A stretch of 64,000 nucleotides of DNA from contig CM036619.1 in assembly GCA_020746105.1 (NCBI GenBank), positions 71,971,635 to 72,035,634 on the forward strand. The letters are read 5' to 3'. Position numbers and translations under genes: made by a program. How positions within the stretch are numbered: the first letter of the stretch is position 1; each line of letters opens with the position of its first letter. A model generated the notes under the pieces. That model did not search any database. It saw nothing but the letters and a program-made list of their open reading frames with translations, and had not been told where the DNA came from. Source of the DNA: Trogon surrucura. Lineage: Eukaryota > Chordata > Aves > Trogoniformes > Trogonidae. This document shows positions 14,258 to 28,294 of this stretch, in pieces.

Positions 14258-14694
14258 TTGAAGTTCAGGGCATGGGAACAGTGTCCCACGAACTGTGGAA
14301 TAAGGGCCAGGAAGTCTTGTATCTGCCCACTCTTTTAATGAGTTGCTTGCCTGTCACACCTTAAGTCAAATCAGTTGGCAAAGGGACAATTTTTGCTTGC
14401 AGCAGTTTGCCATCCTGTGTGAGGCGAGCTCAAACACACTCCATGCCACATCTTACCTCCAAATCATATGCATGTTCTTCTCAGCACTCGTCACCTATGG
14501 CCTAGATTAAGCCACCTGAAAGACAGGCTTGGACAGGCAGCGGTGTGATGGTTGGCTGGGCTCCGGGGGCTGTTCCTCAGAGATCTGTGCTTCATCAGGC
14601 TCCGCTGTATCTTTTGGGAACATGGATGTTGTGGCGCATGTTGAGTCTAGTCCTGTCTCCACTCCTAGTCTCTGCCGGGACTCTGTGCCGTGAG

Positions 14695-14790
14695 AATCAC
14701 AGAATTGCTGAGGCTGGAAAAGATCTCTGAGATCATCAAGTCCAGCCTATAAGACAGGACTTACCCTCTGCTGCTGCTCAGGTACCAACC
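14695..14790 (-). mobile_element. CR1 3'-tail fragment
   Basis: The plus strand reads AATCACAGAATTGCTGAGG and then GATCATCAAGTCCAGCCT, the reverse complement of a CR1 3' end. Only the last 60-100 bp are present. It closely matches the tail at 50626, so both probably belong to one subfamily. Confidence 0.75.
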
Positions 14791-16158
14791 CTATGCCCAG
14801 AAAATGGGGGGAAATGCTTCTATCAGTGTCACTATTGCACTGCATTGTCCCTCAGACAGAAACGGCTCGCTTAGAATCATGTCCTTTTTCAATGGCAGTT
14901 TCCTATAACGGTAGTGCGCACTGTTCCGTATTCACTCCTATTTGTTTAGCTAATGAGGAAGAGCAGCCTATCTTAATACATGCACACTAAGAACAAAATC
15001 AAACCTAATGCTACTGACAGCACTATTTTGAATAGAGATCTGAGCTGCTGTAGGTCACTTGGTCAGATGCAAGCTGAACTTAATGCATTGAAATGTGCCT
15101 CAGAAGCTCTGCAGAGACCCCTCTAGAATCTTTGTTTTAGCAAATGGGGGAGAAATTGCTTAGATGACCAATGCCACAGGTGTCATCAGTTTTTTTCTGG
15201 CCAGACTGCAGAAACTGTTGTCCCACCGCCTGCTGCTCAGGTAACTGGTTTGACATGCAGCAATGATTTGACAGGAGGCAAGCTTTGAAGTGTTGATTCC
15301 TAACAGGAATCCTAAGCAGGACGATGAACAGTGCTACCAGATATGTGAAAATCACCAGCAAAATTGTTTTCATGAATATTTAGGCCTCTCAGAAGGGGTC
15401 TCAGACATTCTGTGTTCCACACACTTGCCGCAGGCTGTATCAGAGGCACACCTGGTTTCATCAGTTCCATGGCATGAGCCTACCTGTGACCTGGAAGCAG
15501 TGTTCTTCTGTGGGCAAGGACAGCTACTTCTACTATCAGCCACACCTGCTCATTATGTAGCTGTACAGCATTTTTGTAGCTGTAACCATAAGGCACTGAA
15601 ATTTATTTAGTGGTAGCATCACATAGGATTGCTTCAGCGTCAGAAGTTCAGTGGCACTGACTGGAACACAGGTGATACAGGTAGTTTTGTGTTTCCAGAG
15701 AGGAGCACCAACTGTGGTACTGGAGTGTTAATGGTCTAGAAGAAAAGAGAATTAGGGGAGGAGAGAACTGGAAGAAAAACACTTTGAGTTTATTCCCTGT
15801 ATTACAAGCAATGTTCGTAAAATATCCAGCACTTGAACTCTGAGTATGTGGTCAGAATTTCCTCTCACTTCTGAGTGACCTACTGCACAAACATTGACTT
15901 GTTGACTTATAATAGCTAGCTTCAAACAGGATATTATTCAGCACTCTAAAATAATCTAAAACTCATTTGAAATAGACAGGTTAATCCCCATCACCTGTGA
16001 GTGAGAAATAAAAAAATAAATTATTTGGAACCCATTACTTCCTTAGTAAAGTACCACGGATTTTTGACTGGAATCAATTATACTTCTCCCAGTATGAGCT
16101 GATAGCACTATGAGGGCTGTGTTTTAAGGTGCTTTGGACTAGTAAAGAATTGTTTAGG

Positions 16159-16185
16159 GAAAAAAAAAAAAGAGAGAGAGAGAGA
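16159..16185. repeat. A-run plus (AG)n
   Basis: A run of about 11 A is followed by about seven AG units. A simple repeat. Confidence 0.8.
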
Positions 16186-19100
16186 CATTCAAGGCAGAAA
16201 GGAGAAAATATTTCCATTAAAAGAAGGGGGCTTATTTGCATGGGGTTTGGTTTTGGCTTACATTGTACCAAGTGAGCTGGTATGAGTTATGAGATGTGGA
16301 TAGCTACACAAAGCTTACTGGCAATAAAAAATTGCCTCTAGTTAGTTTATATGAGATAAAATACTTGTACAATACCAAAATCCTTTGGACATGAAGCAAT
16401 ATTAATAGGACTTGTTTCAGTTAAAAAAATAATCCTCTTAAAAAATGGCAAACAGAAACCTGTGACTGAGCAAAATGGCCACCCCTGGTACTCCCTCTGC
16501 ACTGTCATCGAGGCCAGCTCACCCACAGACACGTTTTCCACCTGCCAACAGTTAAGTGCCTCTTCCTGTAAGCTCCATAAACTCTTAGGAAAGACGTGTC
16601 CTCATAACCTGTTTTTCAGCTTTTTGGTGTGTGTCAGAGGGAGGCAGGAGTGTGTTAGGAAAACATCTTCCTGAATAGAAAGGGCTGAAGGGTCAGTCGT
16701 TTCCCCGAAAAGGGGTGGAGAGGTTGAGGGGAAACAGTCTACTCTATAGTTAGAGGCAGCAGAAGTTCACACAGTTTTTCATTTGAGATTTTCCCTCCAT
16801 TTTGGAGGTGACTGCACAAGCTGACCCAGCTCTCTGGCATGACGTGCTGGAGAACAGGCATACTTAGCAGTTTCAAGCCTTCTCTTGGGCCTATTCACTA
16901 TTAAGGTGGGCTTCACAGTTACTGAGGGGGTCTTTGTTAATCATCCTTTTGTCATGAGGGGAAAATAGTTCACAGCAGCCCTCTGAGGCCACTTAATCTA
17001 CTACTGGTTTTCCTCTAGTGTTCTCGACCGCCTTGCTTCCATCTGTTCTCCAAAATGTGCTTTTGAGGGGTGAAAAGGGATACTTTTGTCTGTGTGTTTT
17101 GCTGTCAATGATCACAGTAACAGCTAATCCCACAGCATTTAAAACATGATGATGCCAGTTGTACATTTAGCAGCCTTCAAAGCCACTATTAGGACGTTTC
17201 TTTTGCCAATGAAAAGAATATAAATGCTTGTCAGACAGCTTTGGAGTCAGGTGTGTAACGTGCTGGATCTGAAAAGAAAGCGTTTCATTTTCAGTCCTGT
17301 CAGCCAACAAAGCTGTGCTGAGTTTTTCCAGTCCTTCATATCCCAGAAGGGTATTACACTGAGCTAGTGACTGGCCTCAGAGAAGGAAGGAGTGAAACCC
17401 AAGAGCAGAGACTGACACTTTGCACAACCCTGTCTCAGTGGAGCAGCTAGCCTGCGTCAGCTCTGCCAATAGCTGCAAATTAGTTCCTCTGGAGCCAACT
17501 TCTTGTTTCATGTATCACATAAGGTTATAACCATAACTAAACTTCAACAAGTTAGGATTTTTGTAAGCCCCTTTGATTTGCTCTTTCACTCTGTGAAACC
17601 CTATTGCTGTTGCTGCTGGAGAGAATCCAGCAGTTTTCAAAATGAGAGTTCTTGCTTATTTTCTAATTTATTCCTAATCATCTTGGTTTCCTTCAGTTTG
17701 TTTTGAGAGGGTAGTGGAAAGTAATGCTCACGGGCACCAAAGCACCTCAGTTTCTGGAAGGCCAAATCATGTCCATGACTCCTGTTACTCCTTTTGGAGG
17801 AGCATGAACGAGGAGAATTGCTGTGGGGAGTGAGGTTCTGGCCAAGTAGCCAATGCACTACCAGAAGAGACAGCAAACAGCAAGGAAGCAAGAGAGAGAA
17901 GTGGGCAGCTGTCATGAACGTTGGCCTTTTATGAGGGAGAGTAGTGGATGGACTCAAAGGCAAGAGCGGTGTGTTTTGTGGTGGGGGAGAGGGAGGACAT
18001 AGGTGAACATAGTTGTGGGGGGCAAGGTGGGAGCTTGAAGTAAGTGAGGGAAAAGAATAGGGGATGGAATTGTCTGGTCAAGAAGAGGTGGCTTTCATTG
18101 GAGTTCTTCGTCTGTCTTTCAGTGCCACTAAAGCCAAGTCATCCCTATAGGTTTTATACTCAAAATTGCAGAGATTTCCCATTACAATTCCCCAAGAAAG
18201 ATCTCACAGAGACATCAAGGTGTCCTGAGTAGTGACGCTCACCTGCCAGTGCTCCTACCTTCTGTTGACTTCCACTCAGTGTGCTGGTCTGCTTATCCCG
18301 TCGCCCTTACTTGGGAAGGACTTGATGCTTTTGTATGTGTCAAGCAAACACGTCTAGACTTGGTAATCAGTTATTGATCCCCTAGAATTCCTATTGTCCA
18401 GATGCTTTTCTGTAATGCATTGGGATGTTGCCGTAATATATGCCTGAAATACCGGGTGTTGGTGTCTCAAGGTCTTGGCTCAGTTACTTTAACCCGTATA
18501 GTCCATCTTGCATTAGTCTTTGCTGATGGCTTCCATGCAGGGAAAACGTCTTCATCACACACAGCAAGTGCAGAAGCTGGTGTTAACTCCTGTCCCTCGC
18601 TAACAGACCATGGCTAGAAGGGCAGTGACTGCTGGGTCTGTGCACAGATGGAGCTACATGCAACATAAATGATAATTCATACTGATGTTTGTCCTCATCT
18701 TATGGTGCAGTGCTCAAACACAGGGGTTTTTTATTTCAGTGTGTTCTTCCTATGCCTATGTGATTGAAGAGGAGAATGTAATGGAATTGACTTTGTGGAA
18801 TATTTTAGGCTGAGAAACACAGAAAGAAGCATGTGTGTGTGCTTGTACCTGTAAACTAGATAAGCCATTTCTCAGCTGGATCTGGTTAGTAACTAAACCA
18901 AATAAATTGATAGGGACAGAGATGTATTGTGAACAACATCCTTCTGATTGGAGGTCACTTTTTCTGCTCCATATGTTCATCAATGTATCACGCTGCACAT
19001 TAAAAGGCTTGTGTTTGTGTGGTTTTGGGGATGTCAACACTGGCATGTTTTACACATTTTTAAACACAGCCATCATCCCTATAAATATACAAACTGAAAA

Positions 19101-19443
19101 TTTTATTTAGAGAAAACTCAAATGATGATAGCTATGGTACCAAGCCTCTGTTGTAAAGATAATTGAATTCATTTAAGTGATCAAGGGGTAATGAACCTTG
19201 TTCATTAAAATGTCTAGAAAGGCTGAAGAGGGATGATAAGACAAGAATAAGCAGGTCCACAGTTGCTTTATTTAGCCCTTGGGATGCAAACTCTTTATTG
19301 TGGTGTTCTGAAAAAGCTTTCAGGGAAAGAATTGACCTCATTTGTGACCTCTGGGACCCTCAGTGATAATCATAGGGCTCCGTTCCTTCAGTCCACTCAA
19401 AAGTTAGCAAAGGCTTGTTGTTGTAAGAGCCCAGGGGAAGAAC

Positions 19444-19475
19444 TTTCTTTTTTTCTTTCTTTTTTTTTTTTTTTT
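19444..19475. repeat. T-rich tract
   Basis: Thirty-two bases that are almost all T with a few C. No retroposon body is recognisable on either side. Confidence 0.8.
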
Positions 19476-22400
19476 GGTGCAAAACAACACACATGGTGAT
19501 GTGTCACTCCCTGAAGGATAAGGTGTTGATACAAGCACCTATCTACAGCACAGGGTGGTGGAGTGATGAGTGAGTTGAGATCATATTCTCATGTTTAAAA
19601 CAGGAACTCAGTCTTATGTGGAGCTAAAACCATACCATTTTACCTTCTATGTTTCTTTTGTCTTAAAATTAAGTGTGGTCTGCAATTTATAATATATGGC
19701 CATGTTCCGGTAAGCAGTTAGTATCATTTAATCTAAAAAACAGATATTAACAAGAATTTTAAAAGGGAGGAGGAAGACTCATAATTATCTCAGTGACAGC
19801 TTTCATTAAAATAATACAGCTAGAATTACATTGTTAACAACAAAGAAATAGGTAAGCATTAGAAAAAAAGTCCTACTGGCATTGTCTGTCCTGGGGTTAT
19901 ATATATATGCAGGTTTGTGGTGGGTTGACTGTAATTCTCTTTCTGACCTTTTACAAATTTAAAAATTTGCTCATCCAGATATCCCCCAAAGGCCAATATT
20001 TCCAAAATGTTAAAGCTACAAGTCTCTCTGAGCAACTGCAGCTGACCTTGTCTCTATTACGGAAAAAAAAGTAATCAATAGCCAAACAGCTCAGCAAGCA
20101 TGCTACATGAGCTGGGAGAAGGCTTTATAGAGTCAAAACCACTCTTTCCTGAGCTTGTTTTCCGCAGGGCACTTTCAGTTTTGTATTCAAAATTAGCATC
20201 ATAACCAACACATCTGCTCCCTAGACTGACCTCTGTAGAGCTAAGATTTTATAAACTGAAATTGAAGTGAGCTCATCGTTCTGAGCACAGTGTGCCTCTG
20301 TTTTGCTTCTACTCCTTTGCAGTTATGTCGGTGAGACTCAGCTACCGTAAGCTGCAGGTTGCTTCCCATTTCCTGAGGACAACTTAGTCATTTACTGGTG
20401 TAATGGAGCCTAAACGGAGGATTCAGTCTTTTAAAGTTGAAGCTTGGTAGAACCGAGCACTTTTCATTTCCTGCTTTCAAACGTGCAATCGCTGCTCAAA
20501 AGCCGTTTGTTGGAAATTCTTCACCCCTTTTTCTGTGATTCTAGTAAGGAGTTGCTGACCTGAGTCTATCATCAAGTAAATATAAAGATGTGATTTCATC
20601 TACATAATTTGTGTGCCTGCAAGAAGTCATTTTCCTAGGAGTACCAGAGGCAGTTCTAGGCAACCGTACCTTAAGGCCCATGCTTTCTAATTTAAAGAAA
20701 AAAGGCAGCTGGTGGCAATTCATGTCTTGAAGCTAGTACTTCAAAGGATAGAGAGAAACCTTTAGTGTCATAAGTCTCTCAGGACTCATCCCTTTGTGTA
20801 ATATTATGTGTTTATTCTTGAAATGTGTTTTACTTTATATGTATAAATATATGTAAATTTGTACACATATATTTGCACCGAAAGATGCTGAAAGGACGAA
20901 GGTCTGGAGACTTCAGATAATGAAACTATAAAGAGAGTGTAACACCTAACATTCACATTATCATCATCTCAAAGTCAAAAATACATAAAAGAAAACAAAC
21001 TGAAGTGCTGCAAATTTCTCTTAGTCTTGGCTCAAAAACTAGCTCTGGAGTTTTTCAAAAGCTTCCATTAATAAAAAGTTCAGGTAGATTTTTCTTCTTC
21101 CAGTAAGTTCTCATTTCTTAATGGTTTTGTCTTAATAGGTAACTGTTAGAGAGCTTCCACCACCCTCATCCTCTGGGAAAAGAGAGCACTGCAACCTGAA
21201 CTTCCATCCTCATATTGTTACCAAACGCTTGGTGTTGCAAAATGAGGTGGGTACATTTATGGAGCTTTCGAAGGGTGTGCAAATAGAAATGAAGTAGCCA
21301 AGTACATTCGGAGAAGCAGCCCTGCTAAAGTGAACCCCTGCCCTGACCTTAGTTCAGTCCTGCAGATACATGGGGCAGGAGCAGGGGGAGCCTGGGCCAG
21401 GCAGGACCCCTACGTCCCAAGCACCACCGGCCTGCACCTCTTGTGGGTTGCTGGGTAGGACCCCATTGCTGCAGGGGGCTGTTGCTGTTGTTCTGTGGCT
21501 CCAGCCTCCAGTTGCAGAAAGGGTAATGCACGGGTTAGCCTTAACCTACCCAGTTTCAGATTCACAGCAATCCAGCCGTTCAAACCTTGGCTGCAAAGAT
21601 TCCACGAGGAATTAGCTAGGTTGGGTGTGATGCTTTGAGCTGGCTTGCTTGCCTGTGACCCACATAAACTGCAGTCTCAGCATTCCTGCAGCACACAAAG
21701 CTAGAAATCACTGTATCTGCTTCTAATGAATGTAAGCTCTGTCCACACTGGGCAGGTTTCTTCAGCTCTGCCAGTTAGACTAACAAAAGATATTATCTCT
21801 CTTGATTATATTTTGGGATTATCACAGCTCTGCCACTTGGAGATCAGACAGAATAACTCTTTGAGATTAGGTAAAGCTGTGGTGATATCAGAAGAAATAA
21901 CCTGAGAATTATGCTCTTAAACCAAGACAAAGTGTAAGGCCAGGGAATGGGTATTCGGCAGGGCTTTGCGCAAGTGTGCTCTGTTTTTGTTTAGTGACAT
22001 GATGCACTGCCAGAGGTTTCCTAACAGTGAACTCCCCTGGCATCACGCTATGCAGGGTTTCTTCTTGGGATGTGTGCTGTGTCTGGTCTTGGGGAGAGGC
22101 ACCTACTCTGTTTCTGCTGGACTTTGATGCAAGCCGGTCTTCTTAGAGCAGTGCAGCATGATCTCTTGAAAGCACTTCTGTAGGCCGAGTGGGATTTTTT
22201 TAAAGCTATTGTGTGCATTTTTTTTGCATGAATTTTACCTCTCTCCACTTCTTGCTTGCTAAATCATAACAAATTGAGGCTTGTGTTTCATACTCTTTAC
22301 CGACTAGGTCGTATTTTCAAAAGCTATATATATATTTAATATAAACAAATGAAACAATCTGCCTCGCCTTTTCATATCTACAACCATCCATAACCCCCAA

Positions 22401-25242
22401 TGTTTGCAAAACACCACAGCAGCCTAACAAAACATAGTGTGTGGTGTTTCCTGTTGTCACCCAAAATATTTGTGTGCTCTAGCCCAGCCATGATAGTTTG
22501 CTGCTTTTGGCCATGAGCAGTGGATGCTTAATGGCAGTTAACTGTTACATTCTGTACATGCACGTTATCCTCTCCACATTCCCTGCCAAGGCAGTTTCCT
22601 CTTGCAAAACTTCCTTTGTTGTTTTCCCACATCTTTTCCATTATTTTTCTATTGTTTCCTCTTATCCAGCATCGTTATCCAGAGTTCTGAAAAGCAAAAA
22701 CAACCTATTGCTTGTAAACTTTTCTTTCTTTTTCGCTTCTGGTGCACCTCTGTTGGATTTGATACCTGCAGTCCTCATTTCCTATGTTTTATTTGTCATA
22801 TTTAATTTCTGAAATACCCATGGTTCATGTCTCTTCCTGATGCTGTGTGCTACTTGTATTATTTTTACACTGTAGTCTTGTTCAATACATCTCCTACTTC
22901 TGTCTTTGTCCACTTGATCTTTACGAAGACATAGGGGTTTTCAAGTGTTACAGTAAATATTCAGCTAAATACCTGGTATGATCTGACTAAGAAGTGGTTG
23001 AATTTTGAGGCATGTTTTTTCATTAGGCAGTATGTCTCAATATTCTGGTAGAAGTCCTTATAGTACAATATGTCATATAAATGGCATCCTGCTTTTCTGT
23101 TCCACGACAATATTTGTTGTTTGTTAAAAAAACCCAAATAACAAAACCAACACCACAAAAAAATCCCAAACCAGCTCTCAGTGAGTTAAACACAAGTTTG
23201 CAGTAGTCAAACCTCATACAGTGCAACAACTTGCAATGTCTGCTTTAGAACATGAAGTTTTTTGCAAGAGTGTTTCCTTTGAATTCATTTAGACAATAAA
23301 AAGAGAATTGGTGCCTAAAATAGTTTGCTCTGTTATGGTGAGTTGCAGGGGTCTAAACAAGGTTCAGTGTTCACAGTCCTCTGCAGGGAAGGGAGGAGGA
23401 CTGTCCATAGTGGGCTGGGAATTACCTAAATTGAGTGGCACACTTTCTTGGGATAGTCAGGTATTGTGTTTTGCTGGTGTATCTCCAATCTTTTCTATTT
23501 CTTTAAATTTATTAATATAGTTATTTGAGTTACTAAAACAAAGCCCATACCTCGAACCTTTTGTATGTTACAAAACTGTTGGAGTACACAGAGTCTATCA
23601 AGCATGTTAAGTGAGGGAGGGGAGAAGAAGAGGAAGGGAGCGTCATCACAAATACATTTCAAATTTGTCCATTAATAAAATATTCTGAGAGATTTGTAAT
23701 AAGTGTGAAGGCTTAAAAGTCCAACCAACTCATTAGAAAACTTTGAAATATTTTGTAAAACAATTATGACGTTCGGTATGTAAGTGGTGAGAAAGTTAAT
23801 CTCACACCTGTTTGCAATTGTTTGCAGAGCAATGGCGTTACGAAGTCTGTAGATGTAAGTCAACAGGAATGATATGGCACTTGCCAGAACTGTTTTACTA
23901 ATGACTTCTGATCAGAAAACCGGTCATTTTGTAACACACAAGCCCTCTGCAACTTTAATTAAGCAGTAAAACCAGACATCAACAAAACAAATGACTGAGT
24001 CCTACCAACCTTTCATCCTGTGTCATTTGCAGTGGGGCTAAATCAGAACAAGAACATCACAGTTTGGATTATTCTGTCCACACCTCAGCTGCAGCAAGCA
24101 ACACATTACACTTTGCTTTGTAGACTGTGCTTAATCTTGGAAATGGGATCCCTGATTCTAGATCCCTGCTGCGAGGGAGGTGAGGTGCCCCAGGAAATAA
24201 AATTAGAGTTCTCAGATGATCACCTTTGTCCCATTCAGTTACAGGACCAAGAGAAAGCTTTCTTCTGGTTTGTGCTGCATAGCCCAACCAGACATGCAAA
24301 GAGATCAAAGGCTCCCACTAGCAAAACCCTTGCTGGCCTTAGTGGCAGAAGGGGCAGAAGAGAGGCACACCATGCAGGTGGCATGGCCCAACCTCAGCGA
24401 GACCTGGGGTCACTGGAGACATATGCAGAACAAGGCTGAAAGTCAGCATGTCCTCCCTGCTGTACTGTGGGGCTTACACGTGGCAGGGGGTGTCAGTGAC
24501 TGTATGTACAGGCTGGTACACTAGGTTTCCTTGCCGGGTATCTGAAGATTTTGTAAAGCTTCAAGGCTTCTGGGTTTCATTCCAAATTACCTTTCACATA
24601 TCTCAGGGCACAATTTACATTTATTGTCAGGATCTTTAGTGGAGAGCTGATTAGAAACTGGAAGTGACTTGCGAGGACAAGAGCAGTTCCTCCTCACCAG
24701 AGGCCAGGTGATGGGCAAGGCAGCAGCAGGAGATGCAAGCAGCCACAATCTGAGTGGTCCTGCCGGGTCCTTGAGGGACCAAGCAGTCAGCCTCCGCTCT
24801 GTCCTGGCTCATCCTTCCTCCTTCTTCACCCTGTGCTTCCCCAGAAAAATAATTTCATACAAATTTTAGAGGAACATCCAGTTAATCAAAACACAGCAAG
24901 CTGCCAGCGCAGCCTGAGCAGAATGGTGCTATCGCACACCGTGGCACTTGCAATTCTGCGGCTTCATTCTCTTGACAGAGATATTAACAAAAAGAGGAAA
25001 CGGGCTATTACCGTGACAAAGGCTTTGACAGCACGGGGAAAATGGCACGTTAACTCATTGTCAGGCAGGCTGAAGCTGGCTGGTAATAACTGTGCTCTTT
25101 GCTCTGTACAACTCACAGCACTCAAAACCTTCCTCGCTGCTGTGTGGGTTTGTCTGCGGTGGAGTAGGACATGTTTTTCCATGCAGCGATGCCCACCTGA
25201 GTACTTTGGCATAGTAGCCAAGAGCCCCACTTTGAATAGCAC

Positions 25243-25350
25243 AGTCGCATGGTCTAGCAGCGGACCTGGCATTGCTAGCTTAGCAGTTGGACTCGATGAT
25301 CCTAAAGGTCTTTGCCAACCTAAACAATTTTATGAATCTCCAATTCTATA
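25243..25350 (+). mobile_element. CR1 3'-tail fragment
   Basis: The plus strand contains AGCAGCGGACCTGGCATTG, GTTGGACTCGATGATCCTAA, and CCAACCTAAACAATTTTATG, the classic CR1 3' UTR ending. It is 5'-truncated to about 110 bp and lies in the opposite orientation to the nearby 26003-26645 copy. Confidence 0.85.
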
Positions 25351-26002
25351 AGATCATCTTCAGTCTGTTTTGTTTCAGATCTCAAACCCTCCAGGTTACA
25401 TCTATTGATGTATGTGTCAAGCAAGTGAAAAGTTACATTCGGTTTAATGGACGAGGGATGGTTTCATTTAACAGGGAGTCAGCTTGGACTGTACGTGTAG
25501 AAGCACTGATATCTACCCTAATTGTGAGCAGATGTTGGAGTGTATTTGACTGGGAAAAACCCATGAGACTAAGAATTAGCTGCATTAATAGTGGTCATTT
25601 GGTAAACTGGGTACGTTTTAGTTATTTCAAGATCCAATTCAGATTGTGACAAATAAAGATCAATTTTCTCTGGGGCTCTGAGAAAGCTCTGGAAGCATGG
25701 CCATTCCTCTGTTCATTTCTTGCTAACGGTCAGTGTTTGGGAGGGTGCATGTTTGCTCTCCCTTATTTCCATGCCATGGGTCATGCGCTGCTGCAGCAGC
25801 ATGCCATAGTTATCCCTGACATAGTGCATTCAGCTGTTTGGGCAGCACCTCTCTGCCTGTGATCTGTCTGTCAACCCTCTGTCATTAAACTAGCCAAAAG
25901 ATGAGCAATTACAGCTTTAGATGATACTCTCTCCATTTTCCAGTTATGACTTTAATTGCTGTTGCTGTTCTCTTGAGTTCAGTACCCAAAATAATTTTCA
26001 TG

Positions 26003-26645
26003 AAATCATAGAATATGTTGGAAGGCACCTCTAAACATCCTCTAGTCCAACCTCCCTGCAGTGAGCAGGGACATCTTTAACTAGATCAGCTTGCTCAGAG
26101 CTCCCTCAAGCCTGACCTTGAGTGTCTCCAGGATGAGGTCTCCACCACCTCTCTGGGCAACCTGTTCCAGTATTTCACCACCTTCATTGTAAAGAACTTC
26201 TTCCTAATGTCTAATCTAAGTTTACCCTGCTTTAGTTTAAAACCATTGCCCCTAATCCTGTTGCTACACTCCCTTGTAAACAGTCCCTCCCCAGCTTTCT
26301 TGTAGGTCCCCTTCAGGTACTGGAAGGCCACTATAAGGTCTCCCTGGAGCCTTCTCTTCTCCAGGCTGAACAAGCCTAACCCTCTCAGCCTGTCCTTGTA
26401 AGAGAGGTGCTCCAGCCCTCTGATCATTTTTGTGGCCCTCTTCTGGACCCACTCCAACAGGTCCGTGACCTTCTTGTGTTGAGGGCTCCAGAGCTGGACA
26501 CAGCACTCCAGGTGAGGTCTCACCAGATCAGAGCAGAGGGGCAGAATCACATCTCTCGACCTACTGGCCACACTTCTTTTGATGCAACCCAGAATGTGAT
26601 TGGCCTTCTGGGCTGTGGGCACGCATTCCGTCCAGTGGACCAAGT
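26003..26645 (-). mobile_element. CR1 LINE, 5'-truncated, C-terminal RT region still open
   Basis: The minus-strand frame 26643-26095 encodes 182 residues with no stop, including [53 protein letters not shown] and FFTMKVVKYWNRLPREVVE. This is the extreme C-terminal part of CR1 ORF2, downstream of the catalytic motifs. The 3' UTR and tail follow down to AATCATAGAATATG near 26003. The catalytic domain is absent through 5' truncation at about 26640, so the copy cannot move. Fewer breaks than in the 42151-43140 copy suggest a younger insertion or chance survival. Confidence 0.9.
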
Positions 26646-28275
26646 TCGGAAACTTGATCCAGCTGAAAAATAGCTAGGAAAACATACTGTGTTTTTCTCC
26701 AAGCTGAACCAGTTTGCTAATCTGATGTGCTGAGCTGCTGCAAAAATACAGTTACAGGCAGAACACAGTGCAGGAACAAGAACAAGGTCATGATAGAAAA
26801 GGACAAAGTGAACCTGAAGACGTGAGCTGAGCTGAGTCCTTGTAGCTAGAAGCAGATCTAGGCTAGGGGAGAAAGTAGGGCATTGCGACAGCTCTGCCCT
26901 ATCCTGGGATGAGAGGGGACTCCCGCAGCGGCTCTGTGAGCAGACGCAGGTCTCCTTGTGAGACTCAGTAATAGTTACATGCTTCGACGTGAGGTCTTCA
27001 GAGCAGCTGTGGCTACTAACAGAGAGGTGCCAATCTGAGTTAGGATCTCTAAATAACACTGCTTTGTCTCCATGTCACCTCCTGGGACTTGCAGGAGTGA
27101 GATGTGTTAGGAGTCCTGCGAGGAAGGAGATTGTGCCATGGCTCCTGGCTGCAGCCAGCCAGCAGCTTTTCTGCTGTCCCCGGGGTACGAGGGGGAGCTG
27201 GTGTTTCTTGCTAGGGCACGCAGCTGTTGGTTTCATACATCTTCTTAGGCTGTGAAACAGGTAGGAGAGAGAGGGAACATGATCAGAGAAAGGGAAGGAA
27301 CAGGCCTTGCTACAGGTGGAAGCCAATGCCTCAATCCAGAGAGGAGTTTGTCTCCGGTGTGAAGGTGCCACCACCTCCTGTCTGCCCCCTGTGCCCCGTG
27401 GGGCAGCGTGGGCTCTTTTCGCACCCTCAGTGCCCTTAGGACCTCCCAAGGTTTCCTTCAGTCCTTGTGAGGAGCTTGGGCTTGCAGCATTTTTGAAAAA
27501 GGAATCGAATAGCTGAAAACTAGGTCTCACCTTCTTTTGGCAGCTGTGTTGGCTGCCAGCGTTATTCCCTTCATATCACCCTACTCCACCCCAGCACAAA
27601 ATCCAACCTAACAATCAGGAACCTTCAGGTCCATGTTTTCTGAAAAAAAACACGAGATTAAAGATAGAGCTAAGACTTGGCTTTTAAAGCTTTTTTTTAG
27701 TTTTATTTTGAATGTCACTCCCAAGAAGACGAAGGTTAACTTAGAGGTAGATAATGTTGATGATTGCATGATTACATGAAGAACAAAATAGGAATCCATA
27801 AGATCTATTGTAACATAAATGTTTATGTGGAAAGTATGTCAAAATCTTGCAGGAAATCTGTCTATTACAGAGTATTTTCCCAGGCTGGTAAAATTCAAGA
27901 GATAACTAATAGCATTTTCTTTTTACGTTATGTTTATTTATACCACAAAAGTAAAATATAGCACAGACAATATTGACTGTTCAGAAACTTAGCTACATCC
28001 ATCAATATAGTAAGAAAGGTTGGTAGGAAACTTTTGCTTTCTTGAATGTGAGCTTTGAGTGGCAGCAAAGTATTTAACGATGTTGACACTCAGATGATCA
28101 CAGTGAAACTTCAGTGTGAATGTCTTCTGGAGATGGATGATGATGCTTGCGATTCAGAAATATTATTTCAGCATATAATAGATGCTACTTACAGACACCG
28201 CATCAATTACAGCTTTTCTCACAGTGAAAACTTTCCTCGCAAGCAAAAGCATAAAGACTACACAAACCATCAACC

Positions 28276-28294
28276 AAAAAAAAAAAAAAAAAAA
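28276..28294. repeat. Poly(A) run, 19 bp
   Basis: Nineteen consecutive A. An open frame just to the left (from 28055) runs through it as lysines. No processed gene copy is recognised. Confidence 0.9.

Larger units (their letters stand above)
10801..25242. other. Non-coding DNA with simple repeats and one CR1 tail
   Basis: No exon recognised. Apart from the features listed separately there are T/A-rich runs (11590-11790) and AT-rich palindrome-like words around 20835-20875. A GC-richer stretch at 21360-21600 carries short frames on both strands but no known product. Confidence 0.5.

Noticed and set aside
24833..25351. 172-codon plus-strand open frame
   Set aside because: Its last third reads through a CR1 3' UTR, which is non-coding. 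The first part matches no known protein.
26547..27059. 170-codon minus-strand open frame upstream of the CR1 copy
   Set aside because: It is in a different frame from CR1 ORF2 where they overlap, and the upstream part resembles nothing. Chance is the simplest explanation.
27075..27530. 151-codon minus-strand open frame with low-complexity Gly/Arg/Ala stretches
   Set aside because: GC-rich patch with open frames on both strands; no known motif.
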